Of a DNA stretch of 64,000 nucleotides, positions 1 to 10,854 are shown piece by piece; position 1 is the first letter of the stretch, and every line of letters starts with the position of its first letter. Origin of the DNA: Sphingomonadales bacterium (lineage in GTDB: Bacteria; Pseudomonadota; Alphaproteobacteria; Sphingomonadales; Sphingomonadaceae). The translations under genes were made by a program, and so were the position numbers. Location of the stretch: assembly GCA_025352685.1 (NCBI GenBank), contig JANXSN010000017.1:17824-81823 (forward strand), given 5' to 3'. The notes below the pieces were generated by a model. That model saw only the letters and a program-made list of their open reading frames with translations. It had not been told where the DNA came from and searched no databases.

Positions 1-238
1 GCACGCCCTTCCACTTCTTGGTCTTACCCTTTTGCACGATGGTGTTCACGTTGAGCACGTTCACGTTGAACAGCGCCTCGATAGCCGCCTTGATCTGCGG
101 CTTGGTAGCCGAGTTGGCGACCTTGAACACAACGGCGTTGTGCTCGCTGACCATCGTTGCTTTTTCGGTGATGTAAGGCGCGACGACCACGTCATAATGA
201 CGCAGCTCGACCGCCTTTGTTGCAGGGGCCTTAGCCAT
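1..238 (-). CDS. rplW: 50S ribosomal protein L23, 3' end cut off by the window
   Basis: L23 sits at the exit of the ribosomal peptide tunnel and docks trigger factor and SRP. The reading frame starts at the ATG at 238 ([19 protein letters not shown]) and continues through the PYITEKAT segment and the [16 protein letters not shown] loop typical of bacterial L23. The coding sequence leaves the window at base 1, so about 79 residues of roughly 100 are seen. The start overlaps the rplD stop by 8 bases, so the two are probably translationally coupled in the S10 operon. Confidence 0.95.
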   Translation of the reverse strand, partial: MAKAPATKAVELRHYDVVVAPYITEKATMVSEHNAVVFKVANSATKPQIKAAIEALFNVNVLNVNTIVQKGKTKKWKGV

Positions 239-854
239 TGAACCGTGCCTCCAGCTTTTCGACGGCCGCGCGGGTCAGAACCAGCGTGTCGGCCTTGAGG
301 ATATCATAGACGTTCGCACCAACGGCTGGCAGCACATTGATCATGTGCAGGTTGGCCGAAGCATGGGCAAAACTGGAATCGACCGTATCGCCGTCAATGA
401 CGAGAGCGCGCGTCGCATTCCAGCTGGCGAAACTCGACGCCAGCGCCTTGGTTTTCCCCTCGGCGATCGCCAGGCTGTCCATGACGATAAGCTTGCCGTC
501 GCGCGCCTTGCTCGACAGCGCCATCTTCAGACCCATGGCCCGAACCTTCTTGTTCAAGCTCGGGTTGAAATCGCGTAGCCGCGCACCGTGGGCCTTACCG
601 CCCCCGATGAACGTCGGCCCGCGGCGGTTACCGTGACGGGCGGTACCTCCACCCTTCTGGTTACCAAACTTCTTGCCGGTACGGGCAACATCGGCACGCT
701 CACGGGTGGGGCGTGCTGTCGCCCGACGCTTTTCAAGCTGCCAGGTGACAACCCTGTGCAAAATATCGGCACGCGGCTCAACGCCGAACACGGCGTCATT
801 CAGTTCAATGGACGCCTTGCCGGCGCCTTCGAAGGTTGAGATCGGGAGCTTCAT
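231..854 (-). CDS. rplD: 50S ribosomal protein L4
   Basis: Early-assembly 23S rRNA-binding protein that also lines the exit tunnel; in some bacteria it represses its own operon. The 207-residue product has the L4 core: a conserved loop around residues 45-90 ([19 protein letters not shown], then the Gly/Arg-rich [13 protein letters not shown]) and the C-terminal Rossmann-like part with [22 protein letters not shown]. Length is normal for alphaproteobacteria. It starts 2 bases after rplC ends and overlaps rplW, as expected in an S10 operon. Confidence 0.97.
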   Translation of the reverse strand: MKLPISTFEGAGKASIELNDAVFGVEPRADILHRVVTWQLEKRRATARPTRERADVARTGKKFGNQKGGGTARHGNRRGPTFIGGGKAHGARLRDFNPSLNKKVRAMGLKMALSSKARDGKLIVMDSLAIAEGKTKALASSFASWNATRALVIDGDTVDSSFAHASANLHMINVLPAVGANVYDILKADTLVLTRAAVEKLEARFNG

Positions 855-856
855 GA

Positions 857-1693
857 TCAGCCTTCCTGGCTCGAGTTGGCGTCCGGATCGACCTGACCTG
901 CGCCGGCCGCGTTTGCGGCTTCTACGCCGGCAGCGACGACATCGTCGCCGGGCAACGGCTCCAGCTCGTGGACGGCGCCGGGTTGAACCTCGGCAGTCAC
1001 GGGCTCTTCGTCATGCGCCTTGCTGCGCACCGAAGCCGGGTACGGTGCGTCGGCATGCCGCGCGACCTTGACCGAGTCCTTGACCGTGAGCCACGTACCC
1101 TTGTGCCCGGGAACCGAACCCTTGACGAACAAGAGGCCGCGAGCAACGTCGGTTGATACGATTTCAAGGTTCTGTTGCGTGCGCTCCTTGTCACCCATGT
1201 GACCGGCCATCTTTTTGCCCTTGAAGACCTTGCCAGGGTCCTGACGCTGACCCGTCGACCCGAGCGAGCGGTGTGATACCGAAACGCCGTGGGTCGCACG
1301 CAGACCGCCGAAGTTCCAGCGCTTCATACCGCCCTGGAAACCCTTGCCCTGGGTGTGGCCAGAGACATCGACCAGTTGGCCCGCGACGAAATGGTCGGCG
1401 GCAATTTCTGCGCCGATATCCACCAGAGCATCATGCGAGACGCGAAATTCTGCTAACCGGGCTTTTGGCTCGACTTCGGCCTTGCCGAAATGGCCGCGCT
1501 GCGGCTTGGCGACGTTCTTGGCTTTGGCCGTACCGGCACCCAGCTGAACCGCGATATAGCCGTCACGGTCGGCGGTCTTGTGCGCGACGACCTGATTATT
1601 CTCGAGCGCCAGAACAGTAACGGGCACATGGCGCCCATCGTCCTGGAACAAGCGGGTCATCCCCATTTTCTTCGCGATCACGCCAGTGCGCAT
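857..1693 (-). CDS. rplC: 50S ribosomal protein L3
   Basis: One of the two assembly initiators of the large subunit. The frame contains [16 protein letters not shown], the [18 protein letters not shown] loop that approaches the peptidyl-transferase centre, and [12 protein letters not shown] chose the ATG at 1693 over the upstream TTG at 1699 because AAAGGAG lies 7 bases before it. At 278 residues it is about 30-40 longer than the E. coli protein, owing to an Ala/Glu/Asp-rich C-terminal tail (residues about 235-278). It precedes rplD with a 2-base gap. Confidence 0.96.
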   Translation of the reverse strand: MRTGVIAKKMGMTRLFQDDGRHVPVTVLALENNQVVAHKTADRDGYIAVQLGAGTAKAKNVAKPQRGHFGKAEVEPKARLAEFRVSHDALVDIGAEIAADHFVAGQLVDVSGHTQGKGFQGGMKRWNFGGLRATHGVSVSHRSLGSTGQRQDPGKVFKGKKMAGHMGDKERTQQNLEIVSTDVARGLLFVKGSVPGHKGTWLTVKDSVKVARHADAPYPASVRSKAHDEEPVTAEVQPGAVHELEPLPGDDVVAAGVEAANAAGAGQVDPDANSSQEG

Positions 1694-1769
1694 GACCAAA
1701 CTCCTTTATGTCAGAGGCGCAGAGCAGAAGACCCGCTATGCGCTTGGCTTGCCCAGGATTAGCTGCGTG

Positions 1770-1825
1770 CCCCGTCCGGGCTTTTCCCCTGCAAGAGCGG
1801 GGGAGGACGGGGACGCGGCCCGGAC
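1770..1825 (-). promoter_or_regulatory. Two mutually exclusive hairpins in the rpsJ-rplC gap
   Basis: The 199-base gap between rpsJ and rplC holds CCCCGTCC (1770-1777) pairing with GGACGGGG (1805-1812), with an inner CCCC/GGGG stem. It also holds GTCCGGGC (1774-1781) pairing with GCCCGGAC (1818-1825). The two pairings share bases 1774-1777, so only one can form at a time. This is seen in the sequence. A role in attenuation or ribosomal-protein feedback is inference. The rest of the gap (1694-1769 and 1826-1892) shows nothing recognisable beyond the rplC ribosome-binding site. Confidence 0.45.
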
Positions 1826-1892
1826 GAATCCGGCGGTATCCCTTATCTCGGTCGCGGCGAATCACTTGAGTGACTCTCGCGGAGCGCGGGCA

Positions 1893-2204
1893 CTAGGCCA
1901 GCTTGATCTCTACGTCAACGCCAGCGGCCAGATCGAGCTTCATCAACGCATCGACCGTTTGCGGCGTCGGTTGCACGATATCGAGCAGACGCTTGTAGGT
2001 CCGAACCTCGAACTGCTCGCGCGACTTCTTGTCGACATGCGGGCCGCGGTTGACGGTGAATTTTTCGATGCGCGTCGGCAACGGGATCGGACCACGGATA
2101 AGAGCACCAGTGCGCTTGGCGGTGTCGGCTATGTCGCCTGTCGCCTGGTCAAGCACGCGATGATCGAATGCCTTCAAACGAATACGGATATTCTGCGTGT
2201 CCAT
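1893..2204 (-). CDS. rpsJ: 30S ribosomal protein S10 (NusE)
   Basis: S10 is part of the 30S head and also works as NusE in transcription antitermination. The 103-residue product from the ATG at 2204 begins [19 protein letters not shown] and contains [26 protein letters not shown], the rRNA-contacting loop, and ends with a conserved VDVEIKL segment. A longer in-frame reading starting at 2240 is not used because only the 103-residue form has family length, and GGTGGA precedes the ATG at 2204. It begins the S10 part of the operon, after the tuf hairpin. Confidence 0.96.
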   Translation of the reverse strand: MDTQNIRIRLKAFDHRVLDQATGDIADTAKRTGALIRGPIPLPTRIEKFTVNRGPHVDKKSREQFEVRTYKRLLDIVQPTPQTVDALMKLDLAAGVDVEIKLA

Positions 2205-2257
2205 GGTTCCACCGATGCGAAAGAGCCTGCCCGCTTTCACGAGCTCTAAAATAGGTC

Positions 2258-2293
2258 GAGCCGCCCGGCTGCTTCAAGACAACCGGGCGGCTC
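2258..2293 (-). terminator. Hairpin between tuf and rpsJ, possible terminator or attenuator
   Basis: Perfect 11-bp inverted repeat: GAGCCGCCCGG (2258-2268) and CCGGGCGGCTC (2283-2293), with a 14-base loop. Read in the direction of transcription (minus) it follows the tuf stop codon by about 13 bases and is followed by CGACCTATTTTAG, a short T-rich run. It could end part of the str transcripts before the S10 genes. The T-tract is modest, so readthrough is likely. Confidence 0.6.
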
Positions 2294-2306
2294 TGATTCG
2301 GTACTA

Positions 2307-3497
2307 CTACTTCGTGATCGAAGCGACAACCCCCGAGCCGACGGTACGACCGCCTTCACGGATCGAGAAACGCAGACCCTGTTCCATCGCGATCGGCGCG
2401 ATGAGCTTGACGCCGAGCTGCACATTGTCTCCCGGCATTACCATCTCAGTGCCGTCTGGAAGGATGACTTCGCCGGTCACGTCCGTAGTCCGGAAGTAAA
2501 ACTGCGGGCGATAGTTCGCAAAGAACGGCGTGTGACGGCCACCTTCGTCCTTCGACAGCACATAGACTTCCGAAGTGAATTCGGTGTGCGGCTTGATCGA
2601 GCCGGGCTTGCACAGGACCTGTCCACGCTCGACCTCTTCACGGCCGACACCACGGATGAGCGCGCCGATGTTGTCGCCGGCCTGGCCCTGGTCGAGCAGC
2701 TTGCGGAACATTTCCACGCCGGTGCAGACCGTCTTTTTGGTGTCCTTGAGGCCAACAATTTCGACTTCCTCACCAACCTTGACGATGCCCTGTTCGACAC
2801 GACCGGTGACGACGGTGCCGCGACCCGAGATCGAGAACACGTCTTCGATCGGCATCAGAAATGGCAGGTCGAGCGGACGCGCAGGCTGCGGGATCCAGCT
2901 GTCGACAGCCTCCATCAGCTTCACCACGGCGTCATGGCCAAGCGTTGGATTTGTATCGTTCAAAGCGCAGGTCGCCGAACCCTGAATGATCGGGATGTTG
3001 TCGCCGTCGAAATCATACTTCGACAACAACTCGCGGATTTCCATTTCGACAAGTTCGAGGATCTCGGCATCGTCAACCAGATCGACCTTGTTCATGAACA
3101 CGACGAGCTGAGGCACGCCGACCTGACGGGCCAGCAGAATGTGCTCACGGGTCTGTGGCATCGGTCCGTCAGTTGCGGACACGACGAGAATACCACCATC
3201 CATCTGGGCTGCGCCTGTGATCATGTTCTTCACATAATCGGCGTGACCCGGGCAGTCGACGTGCGCATAGTGGCGGTTAGCCGTCTCGTACTCGACGTGC
3301 GCGGTCGAAATGGTGATGCCACGGGCGCGCTCTTCAGGTGCCTTGTCGATGTTGGCATAGCTGGTGTACGTCGCGCCACCAGTTTCGGCCAAGACCTTGG
3401 TGATCGCTGCCGTCAGCGAGGTCTTGCCATGGTCGACGTGACCAATGGTGCCGATGTTGCAGTGCGGTTTCGTCCGCTCGAACTTTGCTTTCGCCAT
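2307..3497 (-). CDS. tuf: Translation elongation factor Tu
   Basis: GTPase that delivers aminoacyl-tRNA to the ribosomal A site. All GTPase motifs are intact: GHVDHGKT (residues 19-26), the RGITI switch I, DCPGH (switch II), NKVD and a GSA motif. Domain II and III follow, and the product has the usual length of 396. It lies 74 bases downstream of fusA, the classical str operon place. A weak inverted repeat (3528-3553) lies in the fusA-tuf gap. Only one copy lies in this window; a second tuf elsewhere is common in alphaproteobacteria but cannot be judged here. Confidence 0.98.
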   Translation of the reverse strand: MAKAKFERTKPHCNIGTIGHVDHGKTSLTAAITKVLAETGGATYTSYANIDKAPEERARGITISTAHVEYETANRHYAHVDCPGHADYVKNMITGAAQMDGGILVVSATDGPMPQTREHILLARQVGVPQLVVFMNKVDLVDDAEILELVEMEIRELLSKYDFDGDNIPIIQGSATCALNDTNPTLGHDAVVKLMEAVDSWIPQPARPLDLPFLMPIEDVFSISGRGTVVTGRVEQGIVKVGEEVEIVGLKDTKKTVCTGVEMFRKLLDQGQAGDNIGALIRGVGREEVERGQVLCKPGSIKPHTEFTSEVYVLSKDEGGRHTPFFANYRPQFYFRTTDVTGEVILPDGTEMVMPGDNVQLGVKLIAPIAMEQGLRFSIREGGRTVGSGVVASITK

Positions 3498-3571
3498 TTT
3501 TCCTACCTTCGTGCTCTAAATCGTTGCGGGGAGAACCGCGTGCGGCGGTCCCCATAATGACAAAACTATGA

Positions 3572-5647
<2,076 letters not shown>

Positions 5648-5704
5648 GACGTTTTCCTTGGAGAATGGGGGAGCCGGACAATCCGGCCTTCCCCTAAATA
5701 ATGT

Positions 5705-6175
5705 TTACCAGCGGTAGTGCGAGAAGGCGCGGTTGGCTTCGGCCATCCGATGCGTATCTTCACGCTTCTTGACGGCGTTGCCGCGGTTGTTGGCAGCATC
5801 CAACAGCTCACCCGAGAGGCGCGCGGCCATTGTGGTTTCGCTACGATTGCGCGCGGCCGAAATCAACCAGCGGATTGCCAGGGCCTGCGAACGCTCGGCG
5901 CGCACCTCGACGGGCACCTGGTACGTAGCGCCGCCGACGCGGCGGCTGCGGACTTCGATGCCGGGCTTCACATTGTTGAGCGCGTCATGGAACACACCGA
6001 TCGGTTCACGCTTGGCGCGCGATTCGACCGTCTCCATCGCTCCATAAACAATGCCTTCAGCAACCGACTTCTTACCATCGAGCATCAGGTTGTTCATGAA
6101 CTTGGACAGGGTGATATCGCCGAAGCGAGGGTCGGGTAGGATGATCCGCTTTTCCGGACGACGACGACGAGCCAT
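5705..6175 (-). CDS. rpsG: 30S ribosomal protein S7
   Basis: Primary 16S rRNA-binding protein that nucleates the 30S head. The 156-residue product starts [10 protein letters not shown] and has the [22 protein letters not shown] helix pair, the beta-hairpin with [13 protein letters not shown], and the C-terminal [19 protein letters not shown] tail characteristic of alphaproteobacterial S7. It follows rpsL by 57 bases in the str operon. Confidence 0.98.
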   Translation of the reverse strand: MARRRRPEKRIILPDPRFGDITLSKFMNNLMLDGKKSVAEGIVYGAMETVESRAKREPIGVFHDALNNVKPGIEVRSRRVGGATYQVPVEVRAERSQALAIRWLISAARNRSETTMAARLSGELLDAANNRGNAVKKREDTHRMAEANRAFSHYRW

Positions 6176-6232
6176 TTTAAATTCCTTCGTTCTTCAGCCA
6201 TGTCCGGAACACGTCCGGGGCTTACTTGAGGC

Positions 6233-6604
6233 TTATTTAGGACGCTTCGCGCCGTACTTCGAACGCGATTGCTTGCGGTTCTTCACCCCCTGTGTGTCGA
6301 GCACGCCGCGCAGCACGTGATAGCGGACACCGGGAAGATCGCGGACGCGTCCTCCACGGATCAGCACGACAGAGTGCTCCTGAAGATTATGCCCTTCGCC
6401 GGGGATATAGCTGATGACTTCGCGCTGGTTGGTCAGACGAATCTTGGCCACCTTGCGAAGCGCGGAGTTCGGCTTCTTCGGCGTCGTTGTGTAGACACGC
6501 GTGCAAACGCCCCGCTTTTGAGGGTTTGCTTCCATCGCAGGGACCTTTGATTTGGCCTTTTGCGGTTCGCGGCCCTTGCGGACCAGCTGGTTGATCGTCG
6601 GCAT
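6233..6604 (-). CDS. rpsL: 30S ribosomal protein S12, natural Arg at position 88
   Basis: S12 forms part of the decoding centre and is the streptomycin target determinant. The true start is the ATG at 6604 ([11 protein letters not shown]); upstream in-frame sequence to 6709 is not family-like. The product has 123 residues and contains [12 protein letters not shown] with the wild-type Lys at 43, and [13 protein letters not shown], in which position 88 is Arg rather than the Lys found in E. coli. K88R is a known streptomycin-resistance substitution. First gene of the str operon. Confidence 0.97.
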   Translation of the reverse strand: MPTINQLVRKGREPQKAKSKVPAMEANPQKRGVCTRVYTTTPKKPNSALRKVAKIRLTNQREVISYIPGEGHNLQEHSVVLIRGGRVRDLPGVRYHVLRGVLDTQGVKNRKQSRSKYGAKRPK

Positions 6605-7112
6605 GAAGCCCTTCACCTTTATGTTACCGGATAAACCGGCGGTTACTCTACCGATGCGCCGAAACGTAAATGACGCAAAGGACCGCGAAAGGAGGCGCGC
6701 AACCCCCATTTCCGGTCCTCACACGCATCGGTAATGTTCAAGCGTATGCTTTATCGCGGCAGGCCAAGGCTCGTCGCGAAGGCGCGCCATTAACGGGGGA
6801 ATCAAAAACGGTCAACGGGGTTGTCTCGGCACGGGTTATCTCGGCACGGGGGTGTCCCGGCACGGGTTTGGTTGAAGCGGGCCGTCGGTCGTGCGTCAGC
6901 CACGCCCGCGACAAGCACAGACCAGAGTCGCAAGCCTCGAAGATCGCTGAACCGAACACGAAGCGGTGCACACGTGACCGATCGACCTTGATTTCACCGT
7001 GCGTGCCTTGCCGCGCCGCGTCGATGTTCCCAGTCCTGGCAGCGTTCTAACCCACGCATGAGCGTCACGCCTCGTCTTGCAACCGCCTTCTGCATCTGCC
7101 ACCTGCCTCGTC
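6605..7112. other. Intergenic region upstream of rpsL with a triple 9-base repeat
   Basis: No convincing gene is seen in these 508 bases. The str promoter should lie here on the minus strand, but I cannot single out a clear -35/-10 pair. A short cluster of three CGGCACGGG copies occurs at 6827-6835, 6842-6850 and 6858-6866 (spacing 15 and 16 bases), all in the same orientation. Confidence 0.5.
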
Positions 7113-7547
7113 ATGTCTCGACCTGAACCGTGGCGGCTCAATCAAAGCGCCTATTCCTTTACCGTTGACGTTCCGACCCGCTGGGCAGATCTCGACCTGC
7201 TCGGGCATATCAACAATGTTTCGATGGCGGGGTTGTTTGAGGAAGGGCGTGGGCTGTTTAACAGGTCGCTGATGCTCACCAGGCCAAGCCGCGACGTTCG
7301 TTGGCTGGTCGCGGCGGTGTCGCTCAACTATCTTGCCGAAGCCCACCATCCCGGCGACGTCACGATTGCGAGCGGCATCGGCCATATCGGCAAACGGTCG
7401 TGGACAATTCAGTCGGGCGGGTTCCAGAACGGCGTGTGTGTTGCGACATGCGATACGACATTGGTCTACACCGACAAGACTGGCGCCACGCCGTTTCCCG
7501 AAGGGTTTCAGGCAAATCTTGAGCGCGCAAGCGTATCCACAATCTAG
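7113..7547 (+). CDS. Acyl-CoA thioesterase, 4HBT hot-dog fold
   Basis: Likely hydrolyses an acyl-CoA to the free acid and CoA in the cytoplasm. Near the N-terminus it has the 4HBT-type signature TRWADLDLLGHINNVSM, where the Asp of DLDLLGHINN is the expected catalytic acid, followed by a single hot-dog domain. With the ATG at 7113 (MSRPEPWRLNQ) it is 144 residues; an upstream ATG at 7077 would add 12 residues with no family support. It stands alone before the acyl-CoA island and may belong to it. Substrate unknown. Confidence 0.8.
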   Translation: MSRPEPWRLNQSAYSFTVDVPTRWADLDLLGHINNVSMAGLFEEGRGLFNRSLMLTRPSRDVRWLVAAVSLNYLAEAHHPGDVTIASGIGHIGKRSWTIQSGGFQNGVCVATCDTTLVYTDKTGATPFPEGFQANLERASVSTI

Positions 7548-7638
7548 GTCCCTTGGACTGTTGGACCGTCCCTGTGGGGACAGGCAGCAAGCGGCTTCCC
7601 CGGCGCCCAGGAACGCCCCGGGGTCAATCGAGCCCTGC

Positions 7639-8421
7639 TCAATCGATAAATGCGGGCGTGCGCTTGCTCATGTTGGCGGCGACCGCCTCCATCATGTTCG
7701 GCTTGCCAATCACCGCGACTTGTTCCTCGGTTTCGGCCAGGAGCATGGCCCGTGGATCGGCATCGTGCGCCATGTTGCATAGCCTCTTGGCCGCTCGAAC
7801 CGCGTGCGGACTGCGGCCGGCGATCACGTGGGCCAGATCCAGCCCCGCGACTCGCGGATCATCGGCAATGCGCGTGATGAAGCCGTGATGAAGCGCCTCT
7901 GCCGCATCGAATTCGCGCGCCGTATAAACCAGCTCACGCAATACATCATCACGTACGAGACCGCGCCAGATCGCAAAGCCGGCCATATCCGGGACGAGGC
8001 CCCAATAGGTTTCGCGGATCGCAAAGCGGGTGCCGGGCGCAGCGATGCGAACATCGGCACCCGACATGATCTGAAATCCGCCACCGAAGGCAACGCCGTG
8101 AACCGCTGCGATCACGGGCATCGGCAGATTTCGCCAGCCCCAGGTGACATGCTGCGGTGGTATGGAGCCCTGTGCATTTCGTTCAACATCCGACAGGCCC
8201 GATCCGCCTGCCGCCAAGCTCGCCATATCGAGACCCGCACAAAACGCCTTGCCTTCGCCGGACAGGACCACGCAGCGGACGTCGGTGCGCGCCGCCAGCG
8301 AATCGATCACCGCGCCGATATCGAGAAACATGGCCGGGTCGATGGCATTCATCTTGTCCGCACGCGTCAAGCGGACGTCTGCGATCCCGTCGGCGACAGC
8401 AATCGAAACACGGTCAGACAC
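7639..8421 (-). CDS. Enoyl-CoA hydratase/isomerase (crotonase) family protein
   Basis: Crotonase-fold enzyme acting on a CoA thioester. The oxyanion-hole segment CAGLDMASL and the second one, HGVAFGGGF, are present. The first catalytic Glu of classical hydratases is replaced: GGGFQIMSG has Gln where rat ECH has Glu144. The second acid (RETYWGLVPDMAG) is kept, so activity may be isomerase-like or otherwise altered. I chose the GTG at 8421, which has AAGGAG upstream and gives 260 residues; it overlaps the stop of the acyl-CoA synthetase gene by 8 bases, suggesting coupled translation. Confidence 0.85.
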   Translation of the reverse strand: MSDRVSIAVADGIADVRLTRADKMNAIDPAMFLDIGAVIDSLAARTDVRCVVLSGEGKAFCAGLDMASLAAGGSGLSDVERNAQGSIPPQHVTWGWRNLPMPVIAAVHGVAFGGGFQIMSGADVRIAAPGTRFAIRETYWGLVPDMAGFAIWRGLVRDDVLRELVYTAREFDAAEALHHGFITRIADDPRVAGLDLAHVIAGRSPHAVRAAKRLCNMAHDADPRAMLLAETEEQVAVIGKPNMMEAVAANMSKRTPAFID

Positions 8422-9946
8422 TGCGACTCTCCTTGGCCCAATAGGCGTCACGGATCAGGCGCTTGTAGAGCTTGCCCGTGTCGTGACGCGGTAAAGCTGC
8501 CGTGAAGTCGATGCGACGCGGCGTTTTCACCCCCGACAGACTCTGGCGACAATAAGCGATCAGTTCGGCGGCGAGTTCGTCGCCTGCATCGGCCATATTG
8601 ACCGGTTGAATGACCGCCACGACTTGCTCGCCCAGATCGTCATGCGGCGCGCCGACGACCGCGGCATCCGCCACCTTGGGATGGCCCACGAGCAAATTTT
8701 CGACTTCCTGGGGGTAGATATTCACGCCCCCCGAAATGATCATGAAGCTCTTGCGGTCGGTGAGATACAGATAGCCTTCCTCGTCGACCCAGCCGACATC
8801 GCCCAACGTCGTCCAACCATGCTTGTTGCGCGTCTGGGCCGTGCGTTCGGCATCATTGTGATATTCAAAGGGGCGCGGTCCCTGAAAATAGACCGTGCCT
8901 TCGCTGCGCGGTGGCAGCTCGTTGCCCTCCTCGTCGCAGATGTGCAGCGTTGCCTCGCCCATATTACGCCCGACCGAGCCTGCCCGTTCGAGCCATTGAG
9001 CCGCCTTGATCGCGGCAAATCCGTTACCTTCGGTTCCAGCGTAATATTCATCGATGACCGGGCCCCACCAGTCAATCATCGCGCGTTTGACTGGCACGGG
9101 ACACGGCGCTGCGGCGTGGATTGCAACCTTGATGGACGACACATCGTATTTCGCACGGGTCTTGTCGGGCAGTTTCAGCATCCGAACGAAATGGGTCGGG
9201 ACAAACTGACCTGAATTACATTTGTACTGTTCGATGAACGCCAAGGCGGCCTCGGGATCAAACTTGCGCATGAGCACGACTGTCCCCCCGAGCTTGTGCA
9301 ACGCCATCGTCCATCCGAGCGGCGCCGCATGGTAGAGCGGCGCGGTCGACAGATAGATACTGTCTGGTCCGAGCCCGAAAAACCCCTGGGCAAGCATCGT
9401 GAGCGGCGTAACGGCGTCGATGGCCGGATCGGGCGGGGTTGCGTGGCGGATGCCCTTGGGCCGCCCGGTTGTACCGCTCGAATAGAGCATGGCCGCGCCT
9501 GCGGTCTCGTCGGCAATGGGTGTCGCCGGCATCGCATCAACCGCATCCTCCCACGAACTGAATCCAGCAATCGCGCCGCCGAGGCTGAACCGGGCGCAGG
9601 GCACCTCGAGCGCCGTCGCGACGGATGCCAGATCGGCGCCCGCCACCAACAGCTCGGCGCCGCTGTCGAGCAGGATATAGTCGACCTCCTGCGCCGTGAG
9701 TTGGGAAGAGACCGCAACGAACCGGAGCCCCGCCCGCTGCGCGCCCCAGAGCAACGCAAAATAATAGGGGGTATTGGTGAGGAAAAAGGCGACGCGCGCC
9801 TCGGACTGAAGGCGCCGCGCCCGAAAAAACTGGGCCACCCGATTCGACGCGGCATCGAGATCCGCATAAGTCATAACCGCACCGGTTTCGGCAACGATGA
9901 CGGCAGGTTTGTCGGGCGTTACGGCTGCATGACGGAACGGATGCAT
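8414..9946 (-). CDS. Acyl-CoA synthetase (AMP-binding, FadD-like)
   Basis: Activates a carboxylic acid to its CoA thioester through an acyl-adenylate. The P-loop MLYSSGTTGRPKGI lies about a third of the way in. The A8 region GWVDEEGYLYLTDRKSFMI, with SGGVNIYPQEVEN, and the C-terminal catalytic Lys in TGKLYKR are present. The ATG at 9946 is preceded by GAGGAT and gives 510 residues; the frame extends to 9994 but without family sequence. It forms an operon with the crotonase gene and is divergent from the two thioesterase genes across a 90-base region with a palindromic operator (10000-10015). Confidence 0.9.
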   Translation of the reverse strand: MHPFRHAAVTPDKPAVIVAETGAVMTYADLDAASNRVAQFFRARRLQSEARVAFFLTNTPYYFALLWGAQRAGLRFVAVSSQLTAQEVDYILLDSGAELLVAGADLASVATALEVPCARFSLGGAIAGFSSWEDAVDAMPATPIADETAGAAMLYSSGTTGRPKGIRHATPPDPAIDAVTPLTMLAQGFFGLGPDSIYLSTAPLYHAAPLGWTMALHKLGGTVVLMRKFDPEAALAFIEQYKCNSGQFVPTHFVRMLKLPDKTRAKYDVSSIKVAIHAAAPCPVPVKRAMIDWWGPVIDEYYAGTEGNGFAAIKAAQWLERAGSVGRNMGEATLHICDEEGNELPPRSEGTVYFQGPRPFEYHNDAERTAQTRNKHGWTTLGDVGWVDEEGYLYLTDRKSFMIISGGVNIYPQEVENLLVGHPKVADAAVVGAPHDDLGEQVVAVIQPVNMADAGDELAAELIAYCRQSLSGVKTPRRIDFTAALPRHDTGKLYKRLIRDAYWAKESRSV

Positions 9947-9999
9947 GATTATCCTCTCGATTTGCCAACTTAGCGCAGACATCGTGTGTGTCACGCGAC

Positions 10000-10015
10000 T
10001 TTACGCAAACGTAAG
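10000..10015. promoter_or_regulatory. LiuR-like palindromic operator 1
   Basis: The sequence TTTACGCAAACGTAAG, extended to 9999-10016, is a palindrome with 7-bp arms (CTTTACG / CGTAAGG, one mismatch) in the 90-base divergent region between the acyl-CoA synthetase gene and the thioesterase genes. Related sites occur at 15241-15256 and 16847-16862. From memory, the LiuR (MerR family) operator of branched-chain and fatty-acid catabolism has a TTTACGTnnACGTAAA-like form, so a MerR-type regulator is the best guess. Confidence 0.55.
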
Positions 10016-10036
10016 GTTGCGGCTAGGATAGGCACA

Positions 10037-10462
10037 ATGACCGACTTAGATCCCGTCCAGATCCTCGCATCCTTTCGTCAATACGGCCATAATGCGCTGA
10101 CCGGGGTCGTGTATCACGCGCATGGTGACGATTGGGTCGAAATGACACTTCCCTATCGCCAGGCGCTGGTCGGCGACCAAGAAACCGGCATCCTCGCTTC
10201 CGGACCGATCTTCACCCTGATGGACATGGTCACCAGCACATCGATCTGGATCAAGTCGGGCGTGCTTCGGCCGCAGGCGACACTTGACTTGCGGGTCGAT
10301 TATCTGCGCCCCGCGGAACCCGGCAGGAATGTGATCGGGCGCGGCGAGTGCTACAAGCTCACCCGATCAATCGCCTTCGTACGCGGTGAAGCCCACGATG
10401 GCGATCCAGCTCATCCGATCGCGCACGTCGCGGGTACCTTCATGTTCATGAGCGCGGCCTAG
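10037..10462 (+). CDS. PaaI-family thioesterase 1
   Basis: Small hot-dog acyl-CoA thioesterase. From the ATG at 10037 (MTDLDPVQIL) it has 141 residues, with the ASGPIFTLMDMVTS helix of the PaaI group and the following strand LDLRVDYLRPAEPG. The usual catalytic motif HGG is replaced by ASG in this copy, whereas the next gene keeps it, so the pair may act as a heteromer or this copy may have diverged. The preceding bases TAGGATAGG give only a weak ribosome-binding site. Confidence 0.8.
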   Translation: MTDLDPVQILASFRQYGHNALTGVVYHAHGDDWVEMTLPYRQALVGDQETGILASGPIFTLMDMVTSTSIWIKSGVLRPQATLDLRVDYLRPAEPGRNVIGRGECYKLTRSIAFVRGEAHDGDPAHPIAHVAGTFMFMSAA

Positions 10463-10464
10463 CG

Positions 10465-10854
10465 ATGGCCGTCGCGTTCAATTCCCCGTATGCCCGCGAA
10501 CTGAGACTCGTCCAGCGCGTTGACGGCAACCGGCGAATCGTCACCATGCCCTTCTTCGATGGCACGGTAGGGCGTCCGGGCTTCCTCCACGGCGGTGCGA
10601 TTGCTGGTTTGCTCGAGTACGCCGCGTGGATCACTGTCCTCGATGCGCTCGCCGGCGACACCGCCCGCATCAAGCCGATCAACATCACGGTCGACTTCAT
10701 GCGCGGCGGCCAACTGATCGATTCGCACGCTTCAGCCGTCGTCGTCCGCCTCGGTCGGCGGATCGCCATTGTCGTCGCCACCGCATGGCAGACCAACGAG
10801 GCGAAACCAATCGCCAGCGCAAACCTCAAGTTGATGCTGGAGCGAACTGCTTAA
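10465..10854 (+). CDS. PaaI-family thioesterase 2
   Basis: Second hot-dog thioesterase, 129 residues, starting 2 bases after the first one ends. It keeps the PaaI signature RPGFLHGGAIAGLLEYAAW, with the HGG motif expected at the active site, then INITVDFMRGG, the central strand of the fold. It converges on the SDR gene, and the two stop codons share the four bases TTAA (10851-10854). The tandem pair probably releases CoA from dead-end or aromatic/branched acyl-CoAs; the exact substrate cannot be told. Confidence 0.83.
   Translation: MAVAFNSPYARELRLVQRVDGNRRIVTMPFFDGTVGRPGFLHGGAIAGLLEYAAWITVLDALAGDTARIKPINITVDFMRGGQLIDSHASAVVVRLGRRIAIVVATAWQTNEAKPIASANLKLMLERTA

Noticed and set aside
7568..7581. 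Small hairpin GTCCC-TGTG-GGGAC after the thioesterase gene
   Set aside because: Only five base pairs and no T-run.
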